Below are positions 34,434 to 45,441 of a stretch of 64,000 bases of DNA, one piece after another. Position numbers and translations under genes: made by a program. Source of the DNA: Nocardioides pantholopis (GTDB lineage: Bacteria; Actinomycetota; Actinomycetes; Propionibacteriales; Nocardioidaceae); assembly GCF_003710085.1 (NCBI RefSeq), contig NZ_CP033324.1:3411501-3475500 (forward strand), given 5' to 3'. Position 1 is the first letter of the stretch. The number at the start of each line of letters is the position of its first letter. The notes beneath the pieces were generated by a model. The model was not told where the DNA came from and did not search any database. It was given only the letters and a program-made list of their open reading frames with translations.

Positions 34434-37400
34434 CAGTACTGCACCTCCTGGCTCCGCTTGCGGATGACCGTGACCTCGTCGCGCTGGTTGCCGGTCGGGC
34501 CGAGATAGTTGAAGGCCCAGGCCAGCTGGGCGTATCCGCCGATGAGGTGGCTGGGCTTGACCAGCAGCCGGGTCAGCGAGTTGTGGATGCCGCCGCGCTT
34601 GCCGGAGGCCTCCGCCAGGGGCACGTCGACGAGCCGGTCCTGGGCGTGGTGCATGTAGACGGTGCCCTCGGGCATCCGGTGCGAGACGATCGCCCGGGCC
34701 ACGACCACGCCGTTGCGGTTGACCGCCTCGATCCAGTCGTTGTCGGCCACGCCGACCTTGGCGGCGTCCCGGTCGCTCATCCAGATCATCTGGCCGCCGC
34801 GGGAGAGCGCGAGCATGAACAGGTTGTCCTGGAACTCCGAGTGGATCGACCACTTGTTGTGCGGGGTCAGGTAGCGCACGGTCACCCCCTCGACCGCCGG
34901 GCTGCCGGACCCCGAGCCGTTCGGTCCGGCCACGTCGCCGATCGGGGGCTCGGCGAACAGCGCCGCCATGTTCAGCGGCGGCCGGAAGATCGGCAGTCCC
35001 TCGCCGAGCTCGCTCATCCAGTCGTGGTCGAGGTAGAAGTGCTGGCGCCCCGAGAGCGTGTGCCACGGCTTGAGCCGCTCGACGTTGATCGTGAACGGCG
35101 AGTAGCGCCGCCCGCCGCTCTCCGAGCCCGACCACTCCGGGGACGTGATCACCGGGACCGGCGCGGCCTGGGTGTCGGCGAAGGTGATCTGCTTGCCCTC
35201 GTGCTCGGCCGCCAGGTCGTGTAGCTCGAAGCCGGTGCGCTGCTCGAGCTGCTTGAACCCCTGCACGGCCAGGTGGCCGTTGGTGGTGCCGGAGAGGCTG
35301 AGGATCGCCTCGCACACGTGCACGTCGCGGGACAGCACCGGCCGGCCGTCCGCGGGCCCCCCGCGCACGGCGCCGTTCTTGGCGCGCAGGTAGTCGATCT
35401 CGCGGGCCAGGTCGAAGGTCACGCCCTTGGTGGTGGCGCCGAGCTTGTCCAGCAGCGGGCCGAGGGCCGTCATCTTCGCCAGCACCGCGCCGTAGTCCCG
35501 CTCGACCTCGACCAGCTTGGGCATCGTCACGCCCGGCACCGGCTCGCACTCCCCCGCCTTCCAGTCCCGCACCACCCCGTGCGGGTTCGCCATCGCGTCG
35601 GGGGTGTCGTGCATCAGCGGGACCGCCACCAGGTCGCGGCGGGTGCCGAGCCGCGGCCCGGCCAGCTCGCTGAACTTCTCCGCGATGGCCTTCCAGGCGT
35701 CCCAGTCCGTGCGGCTCTGCCAGGGCGGGGCGATCGCGGGGTTGAACGAGTGCACGAACGGGTGCATGTCGGTGGTGCTGAGGTCGTGCTTCTCGTACCA
35801 GGTGGCCGCCGGCAGCACGACGTCGGAGAACAGCGTGCTGCTGGTCTGGCGGAAGTCCAGGGTCAGCAGCAGGTCGAGCTTCCCCTCGGGGGCCTGCTCG
35901 CGCCAGACCACGTCGCGCGGGCGCAGCTCCTCGGGGGTCTCGGTGGCCCGCAGCGAGGAGCCGGCGCCGAGCAGGTGCTTGAGGAAGTACTCGTTGCCCT
36001 TCGAGGACGAGCCGAGCAGGTTGGCCCGCCAGATCGAGAGGATCCGCGGGAAGTTCTCCGGGGCGTCGGGGTCCTCGTTGGCGAAGCGCAGCGAGCGGTC
36101 CCGGAGGCCAGCGACGACGTGCTCGACGGTGCTGCGCCCCACGGCGGCGGCCTCGTCGGCGAGCTCCAGCGGGTTCCGGTTGAAGGTCGGGTACGACGGC
36201 GACCAGCCCATCCGTGCGCTCTGGGCGATCACGTCGGCGGTGCTCTTGCCGGCGAGCTGGCCCTTGCCGGTCCGGGCGGCGAGGGTGTCGGCGCCGAAGT
36301 GGTCGTAGCGGAACTGGTCGGTGTTGAGGTACCAGTACGCCGTCTGGATCATGTTGCGCGGCGGCCGGCTCCAGTCCATCGCGTTCGTCACGTGGTTGAA
36401 GCCGGTGATCGGGCGGACCTTCTCCTGGCCCACGTAGTGCGCCCAGCCACCGCCGTTCACGCCCTGGCAGCCGGTCAGCGTGGTGAGCGCCAGCATCGCG
36501 CGGTAGATCGTGTCGGAGTGGAACCAGTGGTTGGTCCCGGCCCCCATCAGGATCATCGACCGGCCCCGGGACTCGGCGGCGTTGCGGGCGAACTCGCGTC
36601 CGATCCGGGCCGCGGCCTCGCCGGGCACGCCGGTGAACCGCTCCTGCCACGCGGGGGTTCCCGGCGCGTCGGCGTCGTCGTAGCCGGTGGGCCACTCGCC
36701 AGGCAGGCCGGGACGGCCCACGCCGTACTGGGCGAGCATCAGGTCGAAGACCGTGGTGACCAGGTGGCCGTCGACGGTGCGGACCGGCACCCCCCGGCGC
36801 AGGGTGCCGGCGACTCCGTCGGGGTTGTCGAAGCGCGGCAGCTCGACGACGACGGACTCGCTCGCGCCGTCCGCCAGCGTGAGCCGCGGGTCGACGCCCC
36901 CCAGGTCGAGGTTCCACCGGCCGGCGCCCGACGCGCCGAAGCGGTGCCCGAGGCTGCCAGGGGGGACCACCGGCTCGTCGGTGAGGGCGTCGATGAGCAC
37001 GGTCTTGAACGCCGCGTTCTCCTCGCTGCGGTGGGCGGCCAGGTCCTCGGCGGTGAGGAACTTGCCGGGCCGGTAGGACTGCGCACCGGTGTCGGGGTCG
37101 GTCACGAGGTCGACGCGGACCAGGAACGGCAGGTCGGTGTAGCGCTTGGTGTAGCCGCGGAAGTACGGCGTCTCGGCGTCGACGAAGAACTCCCGCAGGA
37201 TCACGTGGCCCATCGCCGTGGCCAGCGCACCGTCGGTGCCGGGGTTGGCTGCGAGCCACTCGTCGGCGAACTTCACGTTGTCGGCGTAGTCGGGCGCGAC
37301 GACGACGACCTTCTGGCCGCGGTAGCGGGCCTCGGTCATCCAGTGCGCGTCGGGGGTGCGGGTGACCGGGACGTTGGAGCCCCACATGATCAGGTAGCCG

Positions 37401-38215
37401 GCGTCCCACCAGTCCCCGGACTCCGGCACGTCGGTCTGATCGCCGAAGACCTGCGGGGAGGCGACCGGAAGGTCGGCGTACCAGTCGTAGAAGCTCAGCA
37501 TCGAGCCGCCGAGCAGGTGCATGAAGCGGGACCCCGAGCAGTGCGAGGCCATCGACATCGCCGGGATCGGGGAGAACCCCGCGATCCGGTCCGGCCCCCA
37601 GGCCGCGATCGTGTGCACGTGGGCGGCGGCGACCAGCTCGACGGCCTCCTCCCAGGTCGCGCGGACCAGCCCGCCCTTGCCGCGCGCCGCCTTGTAGGTC
37701 CGGGCCCGCTCCGGGTCGCCGACCACGTCGGCCCAGGCCCGCACCGGGTCGCCGCCGTGCCGTTCCTTGGCCTCGCGGTACATCTCCAGCAGCACCCCGC
37801 GCACGTAGGGGTAGCGCACCCGGGTGGGCGAGTAGGTGTACCAGGAGAACGCCGCGCCGCGCGGGCAGCCGCGGGGCTCGTACTCCGGACGGTCCGGGCC
37901 CGCGGAGGGGTAGTCGGTCTGCTGGGTCTCCCAGGTGATGATCCCGTCCTTGACGTAGACCTTCCACGAGCACGACCCGGTGCAGTTGACCCCGTGGGTG
38001 GAGCGCACGACCTTGTCGTGGCTCCAGCGGTCCCGGTAGAAGTCGTCGGCGCTGCGGCCGCCCTCCTTGGTCAGGGTCCGGCGGTCCGCGGAGACCCGGC
38101 CCTTGGTGAAGTAGCGGCGGGTGCCGACCAGGGCCTCGGTCAGCGAGCTGTCCAGCCCGGCCTTCGCGTCGGGCTCGGACCCGGTGGAGCGGGTGCGGTC
38201 GGGGTGCGTGGTCAT
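34433..38215 (-). CDS. narG: Respiratory nitrate reductase alpha (catalytic) subunit
   Basis: 1260 residues from ATG 38215, close to the usual NarG length. The proximal [4Fe-4S] site is HGVNCTGSCSWKV plus the Cys in PRGCPRGAAFSW. The molybdenum ligand Asp lies in SFYDWYADLPVASPQ (near residue 241). Molybdopterin-binding segments such as GAGTNHWFHSDTIYRA and NNKWSIHSEF-like PHNKWSIHSEFQDN are present. It reduces nitrate to nitrite on the cytoplasmic side of the membrane. The N-terminus has no twin-Arg leader, as expected. ATG overlaps narK; the stop overlaps narH. Confidence 0.96.
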   Translation of the reverse strand: MTTHPDRTRSTGSEPDAKAGLDSSLTEALVGTRRYFTKGRVSADRRTLTKEGGRSADDFYRDRWSHDKVVRSTHGVNCTGSCSWKVYVKDGIITWETQQTDYPSAGPDRPEYEPRGCPRGAAFSWYTYSPTRVRYPYVRGVLLEMYREAKERHGGDPVRAWADVVGDPERARTYKAARGKGGLVRATWEEAVELVAAAHVHTIAAWGPDRIAGFSPIPAMSMASHCSGSRFMHLLGGSMLSFYDWYADLPVASPQVFGDQTDVPESGDWWDAGYLIMWGSNVPVTRTPDAHWMTEARYRGQKVVVVAPDYADNVKFADEWLAANPGTDGALATAMGHVILREFFVDAETPYFRGYTKRYTDLPFLVRVDLVTDPDTGAQSYRPGKFLTAEDLAAHRSEENAAFKTVLIDALTDEPVVPPGSLGHRFGASGAGRWNLDLGGVDPRLTLADGASESVVVELPRFDNPDGVAGTLRRGVPVRTVDGHLVTTVFDLMLAQYGVGRPGLPGEWPTGYDDADAPGTPAWQERFTGVPGEAAARIGREFARNAAESRGRSMILMGAGTNHWFHSDTIYRAMLALTTLTGCQGVNGGGWAHYVGQEKVRPITGFNHVTNAMDWSRPPRNMIQTAYWYLNTDQFRYDHFGADTLAARTGKGQLAGKSTADVIAQSARMGWSPSYPTFNRNPLELADEAAAVGRSTVEHVVAGLRDRSLRFANEDPDAPENFPRILSIWRANLLGSSSKGNEYFLKHLLGAGSSLRATETPEELRPRDVVWREQAPEGKLDLLLTLDFRQTSSTLFSDVVLPAATWYEKHDLSTTDMHPFVHSFNPAIAPPWQSRTDWDAWKAIAEKFSELAGPRLGTRRDLVAVPLMHDTPDAMANPHGVVRDWKAGECEPVPGVTMPKLVEVERDYGAVLAKMTALGPLLDKLGATTKGVTFDLAREIDYLRAKNGAVRGGPADGRPVLSRDVHVCEAILSLSGTTNGHLAVQGFKQLEQRTGFELHDLAAEHEGKQITFADTQAAPVPVITSPEWSGSESGGRRYSPFTINVERLKPWHTLSGRQHFYLDHDWMSELGEGLPIFRPPLNMAALFAEPPIGDVAGPNGSGSGSPAVEGVTVRYLTPHNKWSIHSEFQDNLFMLALSRGGQMIWMSDRDAAKVGVADNDWIEAVNRNGVVVARAIVSHRMPEGTVYMHHAQDRLVDVPLAEASGKRGGIHNSLTRLLVKPSHLIGGYAQLAWAFNYLGPTGNQRDEVTVIRKRSQEVQY

Positions 38216-39426
38216 GCGTGCGCCAACTCCTTCGTACGACGGACGACGGTGACGGTGAGGAGCAGGGTCAGCGCCGCGGTGATCGCCAGCAGCCACAGCC
38301 CGATCGCGTAGGAGTCGGTGCGGCCGTAGATGTAGCCCATGAGCAGCGGCGGCACGAAGCCGCCCAGGCCACCGGCCGCGCCCACGATCCCGGTCACGCC
38401 GCCCACCCGCGCCGGCTCGGCGGCCTGCGCGATCAGCCCGAAGGTGGCACCGCTGCCCATCCCGAGCGCGGCCGCCATCACCAGGAACGCGACGGTTCCG
38501 ATCCCGTCCAGCGGCGGGTTGCCCGCGGTGATCGCGGCACCCACGGCCACCACGGCGTAGGTCGCGGCCAGGACCAGCACCGGGTCGACCCGGTCGCACA
38601 GCCAGCCGCCGACCGGGCGCATCAGCACGGCGACCACGACGAAGCCGGCCATCCGGTTCGAGGCGTCGGCGGCGCTCAGGTCGTGGGCGGTCTGGAGGTA
38701 GGCCGGGAGGTAGACCGAGAACGCGACGTACCCGCCGAACGCCACGGCGTACAGGATCGAGGCCTGCCAGGTGATCGGCAGCACCGCGTTGGAGCGCAAC
38801 CGCTGGGCCAGGCTCGTGGTCGGCACCTGCCGGTCGGGGGCGTCGCGCAGCACCAGCCACGACACGACCGCGTAGACCGCCAGGACGGCCGCGGTGATCA
38901 GGAACGGCGCGGTCTCGTCGATGTTCTCGTAGATCTTCACGGTGGTCAGCGCGCTGATGGCGGTGCCGCCCATGCCCATGCCGAAGATGCCGGTCGCCAG
39001 GCCGCGCCGCTGCGGGGGGAACCAGGCGTTCACGAACGGCACGCCGACGGCGAAGGCGGTGCCGCCGATGCCGAGGAAGAACCCGCCCACGAGGATCAGC
39101 GCGTAGGAGTCGATGGCGACGAACGCCAGGAAGAGGATCGGCACGATCGTCGCCGCGGAGACCAGGGGGAACATGATCCGGCCGCCGTAGCGGTCGGTGA
39201 GGGCGCCGATCCAGATCCGGCCGAGCGAGCCGACGACCACCGGCACCGCCACCATCAGCGACACGTCGGACTCGCTGATGTCGCCGAGCGTCCCCTCCTT
39301 GCGGAAGAGCGGACCCAGCGGGCTGAGCAGCGCCCAGGCCCAGAAGTTCAGCGCGAAGCCGAGGGTCGCCATCGCGAGCATCACCCAGGGGTTGCCCACT
39401 CGGCCGTGCGTGGACTGCTCGCTCAT
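38212..39426 (-). CDS. narK: NarK-type nitrate/nitrite transporter (MFS)
   Basis: 404 residues from ATG 39426, 12 transmembrane helices. Typical NarK features are NFWAWALLSPLGPLF near the start, SLGRIWIGALTDRYGGR, FFLGIGGTAFAVGVPFVNAWFP, and GIFGMGMGGTAISAL; the last lies in the place of the glycine-rich nitrate-signature helix. It imports nitrate or exchanges it for nitrite. As the first gene of narKGHJI it is followed by narG with an ATGA overlap. A CRP/FNR-like palindrome lies 12-27 bp upstream. Confidence 0.92.
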   Translation of the reverse strand: MSEQSTHGRVGNPWVMLAMATLGFALNFWAWALLSPLGPLFRKEGTLGDISESDVSLMVAVPVVVGSLGRIWIGALTDRYGGRIMFPLVSAATIVPILFLAFVAIDSYALILVGGFFLGIGGTAFAVGVPFVNAWFPPQRRGLATGIFGMGMGGTAISALTTVKIYENIDETAPFLITAAVLAVYAVVSWLVLRDAPDRQVPTTSLAQRLRSNAVLPITWQASILYAVAFGGYVAFSVYLPAYLQTAHDLSAADASNRMAGFVVVAVLMRPVGGWLCDRVDPVLVLAATYAVVAVGAAITAGNPPLDGIGTVAFLVMAAALGMGSGATFGLIAQAAEPARVGGVTGIVGAAGGLGGFVPPLLMGYIYGRTDSYAIGLWLLAITAALTLLLTVTVVRRTKELAHA

Positions 39427-39437
39427 CGCGCCTCACA

Positions 39438-39453
39438 TGTGTTCCGAGTCACA
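39438..39453. promoter_or_regulatory. CRP/FNR-like palindrome upstream of narK
   Basis: TGTGTTCCGAGTCACA fits TGTGA-N6-TCACA with one mismatch, the site class of actinobacterial CRP and related FNR-type proteins. It is centred about 20 bp before the narK ATG, so it overlaps the core promoter or leader and would suit repression, or a leader shorter than usual. Candidate only. Confidence 0.45.
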
Positions 39454-39550
39454 CGTTGTGGGTTTTCACCATGACAGAGAAGCGGGCGAAGGTCACGGGT
39501 GCCCCGAGGGCGCAATTCCAACCCTGGCGGGAGATCCGGCGGGAAACGCA

Positions 39551-39580
39551 GCAGGGCCCCCGCCGAAGCGGGGGCCCTGC
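39551..39580 (-). terminator. Intrinsic terminator of groEL
   Basis: A perfect 13-bp stem (GCAGGGCCCCCGC with its complement) closed by a CGAA tetraloop, 31 bp downstream of the groEL stop. A short T-rich run follows on the minus strand. It separates groEL from the nar operon promoter. Confidence 0.88.
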
Positions 39581-39610
39581 CGGGTACGACGCGGAGGCGT
39601 CAGGACTTGC

Positions 39611-41386
<1,776 letters not shown>

Positions 41387-41391
41387 CGTCA

Positions 41392-41420
41392 TGTTTAGCA
41401 CTCGCCCCTGTCGAGTGCAA
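41392..41420 (-). promoter_or_regulatory. groEL promoter overlapped by CIRCE
   Basis: On the minus strand TTGCAC (41420-41415), a 17-bp spacer and TAAACA (41397-41392) form a good -35/-10 pair. The CIRCE element TTAGCACTC-N9-GAGTGCAA (plus strand 41395-41420) covers it almost exactly, the arrangement seen in HrcA-repressed chaperone genes. Confidence 0.82.
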
Positions 41421-41432
41421 GCGGGTGCGGGG

Positions 41433-42281
41433 TCAGGCGTAGCGCGCGACGAGGTCTGCGAAGCGGCCCGCCAGCGCGGGCTGCACGTCGAGGTAGAGGC
41501 CCGGCTCGATCAGCTCCAGCTCGCTGACCACCCAGCCGCCGGCACCGCGCATCAGGTCGACCCGGGCGTAGGGGAGATCGGCGTCCAGGAGGCCGGCGGC
41601 GGCCCGGACGGCGTCCTCGGCGAGCACCGCGGCGTCGGCGTCCAGCGGCACCGGCCGCGAGCTCCCGCCGTACAGCTCGTGCACCCGGATCTCCTCCCCC
41701 GTCGCCGCCTTGTCGACCTGCGCGACCGCGCCGCCGCCGAGCACGTAGACCGAGCTCTCGCCGCTCGTGCGCACCGACTCGACCAGCGGCTGCACCACCC
41801 ACGGCGCCACGACCAGCCCCTCCAGGCGCAGGTCGGTGAGGCTGTCGGCGACCACGACCCCGACCCCGCCGGCGCCGGTGCGCGGCTTGATCACGACGGT
41901 CCCCCAGCGCTCGAGGGCCGCGGTCAGCCCGGGGACCAGGCCCGCCTCGTCGAGCAGGGCGGTCGGCACGACCGGCACCAGCGCCGCGAGGTCGAGCAGG
42001 TAGCGCTTGTCGGCGTTCCAAGCGAACACGTCCGGGCCGTTCAGCACCGGCGTGACGGCGGCCGTGGAGCGCGCCCAGGCCAGGAACTCCGGGCAGCGCC
42101 GCTGGTAGTCCCAGGCCGAGCGGACCGCGACCAGGTCCGCGGCCGCCCAGTCGACGGCCGGGTCGTCCCAGACCGCCCACCGCGCCGTGTGGCCGCGCTC
42201 GGCGAGCTGCGCCACCAGCAGGTCGCCGCCGGCCTCGCCGTCGGGCAGCAGGGCGCAGGTCACCAGGAGGACGTCACTCAC
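41433..42281 (-). CDS. ATP-grasp-fold protein
   Basis: 282 residues from GTG 42281. The ATP-grasp core is visible: [19 protein letters not shown] (nucleotide-binding lysine and flexible loop), [19 protein letters not shown], and [28 protein letters not shown] with the metal Asp and Glu. The N-terminal third is a pre-ATP-grasp domain ([19 protein letters not shown]). Relatives include RimK-like ligases and the cycloserine ligase DcsG; the substrate here is unknown. It ends 12 bp from the groEL CIRCE, so it may be its own transcription unit. Confidence 0.87.
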   Translation of the reverse strand: MSDVLLVTCALLPDGEAGGDLLVAQLAERGHTARWAVWDDPAVDWAAADLVAVRSAWDYQRRCPEFLAWARSTAAVTPVLNGPDVFAWNADKRYLLDLAALVPVVPTALLDEAGLVPGLTAALERWGTVVIKPRTGAGGVGVVVADSLTDLRLEGLVVAPWVVQPLVESVRTSGESSVYVLGGGAVAQVDKAATGEEIRVHELYGGSSRPVPLDADAAVLAEDAVRAAAGLLDADLPYARVDLMRGAGGWVVSELELIEPGLYLDVQPALAGRFADLVARYA

Positions 42282-42374
42282 GCGGCGACCCTAGGACCGT
42301 CCGGCGAACCGTGTCGATTTCGTTCCCCCGCGCCCGTCATCGCAGTGACAGACTCGACCGACCAGGAGGATCCG

Positions 42375-42761
42375 ATGGAACCCACCACCCCCACGACCAC
42401 GACGTACGCCGTGCTGCTGCCGGGCGACGAGGGCGCCTGGGAGCGCGCCACCGCCGAGCAGCGTGCGGCGACCTATGCCCGGCACGGCGAGTTCTCCCGG
42501 CTGCTCGCCGAGCGCGGGCACCAGGTCGTCGGCGGCGCCGAGCTCGCCCACTCCCGCACCGCCAGGACCGTGCGCTCCGGCGCCGACGGGCCGCTGGTCA
42601 CCGACGGCCCGTACGCCGAGTCGGTCGAGCAGCTGAGCGGCTTCTACCTCGTCCGCAGCGACGACCCCGAGGACCTGCTGGAGATCTGCACGCTGCTGGC
42701 CGACGGCGACGGCGGCGTCGAGGTACGCGCGACCGTCGACCCGGAGGGGGACCCGGCATGA
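42375..42761 (+). CDS. YCII-related (DGPF) protein
   Basis: 128 residues from ATG 42375, preceded by AGGAGG. It has the YCII/DGPF-domain features: [70 protein letters not shown]. These small alpha/beta barrels often precede ECF sigma genes of the ECF42 group. Its stop overlaps the next gene (ATGA). No catalytic role is known for such partners. Confidence 0.88.
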   Translation: MEPTTPTTTTYAVLLPGDEGAWERATAEQRAATYARHGEFSRLLAERGHQVVGGAELAHSRTARTVRSGADGPLVTDGPYAESVEQLSGFYLVRSDDPEDLLEICTLLADGDGGVEVRATVDPEGDPA

Positions 42762-43108
42762 AGTTCCTGGTGCTGATGGCCGAGGAGGACCACTTCGCCA
42801 AGTGGGACCGGGCCGACGCGGCCCTGCGCGAGCGCGTCGTCGCCGACTTCACTGCCTTCGACGCGGCGGTCGCCGAGCGGGGGTCGGTACTCGCCGGCGA
42901 GGCGCTCGACCACCCAGGGGCGGCCCGCACGGTGCGGCCCGGCGCGGACCGGCCGGTCACCGACGGCCCGTACGCCGAGGCGGTCGAGCAGCTCGGCGGC
43001 CTCTACCTGATCGACGTGCCGTCGATGGAGGACGCGGTCCAGCTGGCCGCGCTGCTGCCGCGCGAGTACGCCGTGGAGGTCCGGCCGGTCGTGGAGGTCG
43101 AGCTCTGA
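42758..43108 (+). CDS. YCII-related (DGPF) protein, second copy
   Basis: 116 residues from ATG 42758. It parallels the preceding gene ([51 protein letters not shown]), so the two arose by duplication. It is coupled upstream by ATGA and downstream by CTGA to the ECF42-type sigma gene, whose ribosome site lies inside its 3' end. Function unknown; a signalling role with the sigma factor is inferred from the conserved gene pairing. Confidence 0.88.
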   Translation: MKFLVLMAEEDHFAKWDRADAALRERVVADFTAFDAAVAERGSVLAGEALDHPGAARTVRPGADRPVTDGPYAEAVEQLGGLYLIDVPSMEDAVQLAALLPREYAVEVRPVVEVEL

Positions 43109-44322
43109 CCCCGCTCGAGGAGGTTCTGCGCGCCGAGTGGGGCCGGCTGCTGGCCCTGCTCGTCGCCCGGACCGGGCGGCTCGACCTGGCCGAGGACGCC
43201 CTCGCGGACGCGGTCGAGGCGGCGGCCCGGACCTGGTCGGGCTCCGGCGTCCCCGACAACCCGAGCGCCTGGCTGCTGACCGCCGCCCGGCGGCGGGTCG
43301 TCGACCGGCTGCGTAGCGAGGCGGTCGCCGGCCGGCACCGGGCACTGCTCGAGGTCGAGGCCGCCCTGAGCGCCGACACCGCGCGCACGATGGCCGATCC
43401 CGGCGGACTGCTCGAGGACGAGCGGCTGCGGCTGGTGCTGCTCTGCGCACACCCGCGGCTCTCCCCGGAGGCCGCCGCCGCGCTGAGCCTGCGCCTGGTG
43501 GTCGGCGTGCCCACCGAGGACGTCGCGCGGCTGTTCCTGGTGAGCACCGCGACGATGGCCGCCCGGCTCACCCGCGCCCGCAAGCGCCTGGCCGACGTCC
43601 GTCCGCAGGTGCCGCGCGGGGCGGACCTGGACGAGCGGGTCGGGGTCGTGGCCGACGTCGCGTACCTCGCCTTCACCGCCGGCTACGCGCCCGGCGCCGG
43701 CGCCGACGTGCTGCGCGCGGACGTCGCCGGCGAGGCGGTCCGGCTGGTGCGGGTGCTGCGCGCGGTGCTGCCGGAGCCGGTCCCGGAGGTCGACGCGCTG
43801 CTCGCCCTCGTCCTGCTCCAGCACTCCCGGCGGGACGCCCGGGTGGCCGCGGGCCGGCTGGTGCTCCTCCCCGACCAGGACCGCAGGCGCTGGCACCACG
43901 ACGAGGCGCTCGAGGCGCTGGAGCTGCTCCGCCCGCTCGTGCACGCGCCGCCCGCGCCGTACCTGCTCCAGGCGCTGGTGGCCGCCGAGCATGCGATCGC
44001 GCAGTCGCCGGAGGAGACCTGCTGGACGCGCATCGTGGAGCGGTACGACGAGCTGCTCGCGCTCGGCGACTCCCCGGTGGTCCGGCTCAACCGCGCCGTC
44101 GCGCTGGCCGAGGCGCGCGGCCCCGCGGCGGGGCTCGACGCCCTCGACGGCGTCGCCCTGCCCGGGCACCGGCTGCCCGCCGCCCGCGCCGAGCTGCTGG
44201 CTCGCCTCGGCCGGCACGCGGAGGCGCGCACGGCGTTCGACACGGCGCTCGCGCTGTGCCGCAACGAGGCCGAGGCGGCCCACCTGGCCGAGCGCCGGGC
44301 CGGCGCGTTCAGAGGGGGGTGA
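43105..44322 (+). CDS. ECF42-type sigma factor with C-terminal TPR-like extension
   Basis: 405 residues. Regions 2 and 4 of an ECF sigma factor (LAEDALADAVEAAARTW, PSAWLLTAARRRVVDRLR; LSLRLVVGVPTEDVARLFLVSTATMAARLTRARKRL) are followed by a long helical extension with DUF6596/TPR character (VDALLALVLLQHSRRDARV to the end), the ECF42 layout in which the extension is needed for activity. No ATG, GTG or TTG lies in this frame near the expected start; CTG 43105 overlaps the YCII stop (CTGA) and has GGAGG seven bases upstream, so CTG is the likely start. Its 3' end overlaps the convergent mce-associated gene by 14 bp. Confidence 0.85.
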   Translation: MTPLEEVLRAEWGRLLALLVARTGRLDLAEDALADAVEAAARTWSGSGVPDNPSAWLLTAARRRVVDRLRSEAVAGRHRALLEVEAALSADTARTMADPGGLLEDERLRLVLLCAHPRLSPEAAAALSLRLVVGVPTEDVARLFLVSTATMAARLTRARKRLADVRPQVPRGADLDERVGVVADVAYLAFTAGYAPGAGADVLRADVAGEAVRLVRVLRAVLPEPVPEVDALLALVLLQHSRRDARVAAGRLVLLPDQDRRRWHHDEALEALELLRPLVHAPPAPYLLQALVAAEHAIAQSPEETCWTRIVERYDELLALGDSPVVRLNRAVALAEARGPAAGLDALDGVALPGHRLPAARAELLARLGRHAEARTAFDTALALCRNEAEAAHLAERRAGAFRGG

Positions 44323-44815
44323 GGCCGGTGATCCGCCACCGCCCGTCGCTGCGGCTGGCCTGCACGGCGAGCTGGGCGGCGGAGATGCTGGCCTCCTGGT
44401 CGTCCACGCGCCGGCTGGACTGGTCGAGGAGGACCAGGAGCTCCGCGGAGTCCTCGCTGAGCTCCTTGACACCGACCGCCTGGACCTCCGCGGTGAGCAC
44501 CAGCTGCTGGCCGGGGGCCTTCTCGTGCAGGGTCGCCACCAGCTCGTCGTACTCCTCGCGCGCGGCGCCGCTGAGCACCCGGTCGGCGGCCGCCGTGGCG
44601 GCTGCCGGGTCGGCGTGGTCGTAGCTGAGCACCGAGACCAGCGCGCGGGAGACCTCCTCGCGGACCTCGGCGGTGGCGGTGGTGTCGTGGACGGCGAGGT
44701 TCTGGACGGCCGGCGCGGTGCGGGCGTCGTACGCCGCCCACCAGCCGACCAGGCCGACCGCGACCAGCACGGCGGCCAGGGCCGGGACGCCGAAGCGGCG
44801 CAGGAGGACCTTCAC
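44309..44815 (-). CDS. Mce-associated membrane protein (second)
   Basis: 168 residues from GTG 44815. An N-terminal transmembrane helix (VPALAAVLVAVGLVGWWAAY) is followed by an extracytoplasmic NTF2-like domain (VREEVSRALVSVLSYDHADPAAATAAADRVLSG, DSAELLVLLDQSS, RWRITGLTPL) typical of Mas proteins at mce loci, which are needed for stable or active Mce complexes. GTG overlaps the stop of the preceding Mas gene. It is the last gene of the operon. Confidence 0.88.
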   Translation of the reverse strand: MKVLLRRFGVPALAAVLVAVGLVGWWAAYDARTAPAVQNLAVHDTTATAEVREEVSRALVSVLSYDHADPAAATAAADRVLSGAAREEYDELVATLHEKAPGQQLVLTAEVQAVGVKELSEDSAELLVLLDQSSRRVDDQEASISAAQLAVQASRSDGRWRITGLTPL

Positions 44816-45441
44816 GACAGGTTCACCGCCACCTGCTGGAGGTCCTCGACCAGCCAGTCGCCGCCCACCCGGGCCAGGTCCACGCTGAACCGGTTGCGCT
44901 TGACCACCGGCTCCGCCGTCGGGTCCGCGTCGTCCTGCACGGTGATCTCCAGGGCCACGATGACGGTCGCGGAGTCCGCGTCGACGTCGACCACGGCGGC
45001 GTCGACCACCCGCCCGGTGGAGATCTTGCGCTGCTCCTCCAGCAGGGCCCGGTCCTCCGCGCCGACCTCGGTGAGCTGGTCGTGCAGGGTGCCGGTGGTG
45101 ACCTCGGCCCAGGACGCCAGCCCGGCCTCGACCTCGCGGTAGTCCAGGGAGTTCATGGTCTCGACGTGCTGGCGGGCCTCGATCAGCGCGCTGTCGCGCC
45201 ACCGGGCGACGTCGGCGGACTCGTCGTGGTCGCTGCGCCACCAGGCGAGCACGCCGGAGACGCAGACCGCGCCGGCGAGCACCAGCGCGAGCGCGGGCAG
45301 CCACCGCCGGCGATTGCCCGCCGGCTCGGTGGGCTCCGGCTCGGTCGCGTCGGTGGGCTCCGGCTCGGTCGGCTCGGGTCCCGCGTCGTCCTGCGTCACC
45401 GGCATTCCGCTCTCCTCCACCGGGCTGTGGTCGACGGTCAT
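44812..45441 (-). CDS. Mce-associated membrane protein (first)
   Basis: 209 residues from ATG 45441. The N-terminal 45 residues are acidic, Pro/Glu/Thr-rich with a repeated EPEPTE pattern and are cytoplasmic. A transmembrane helix (WLPALALVLAGAVCVSGVLAWW) leads to a domain like that of the next gene (ARQHVETMNSLDYREVEAGLASWAEV, FSVDLARVGGDWLVEDLQQV). It is homologous to the following Mas gene in layout. ATG overlaps the mceF stop. Confidence 0.88.
   Translation of the reverse strand: MTVDHSPVEESGMPVTQDDAGPEPTEPEPTDATEPEPTEPAGNRRRWLPALALVLAGAVCVSGVLAWWRSDHDESADVARWRDSALIEARQHVETMNSLDYREVEAGLASWAEVTTGTLHDQLTEVGAEDRALLEEQRKISTGRVVDAAVVDVDADSATVIVALEITVQDDADPTAEPVVKRNRFSVDLARVGGDWLVEDLQQVAVNLS

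Noticed and set aside
35273..38311. Plus-strand frame of 1012 codons
   Set aside because: Antisense to narG; no motifs.
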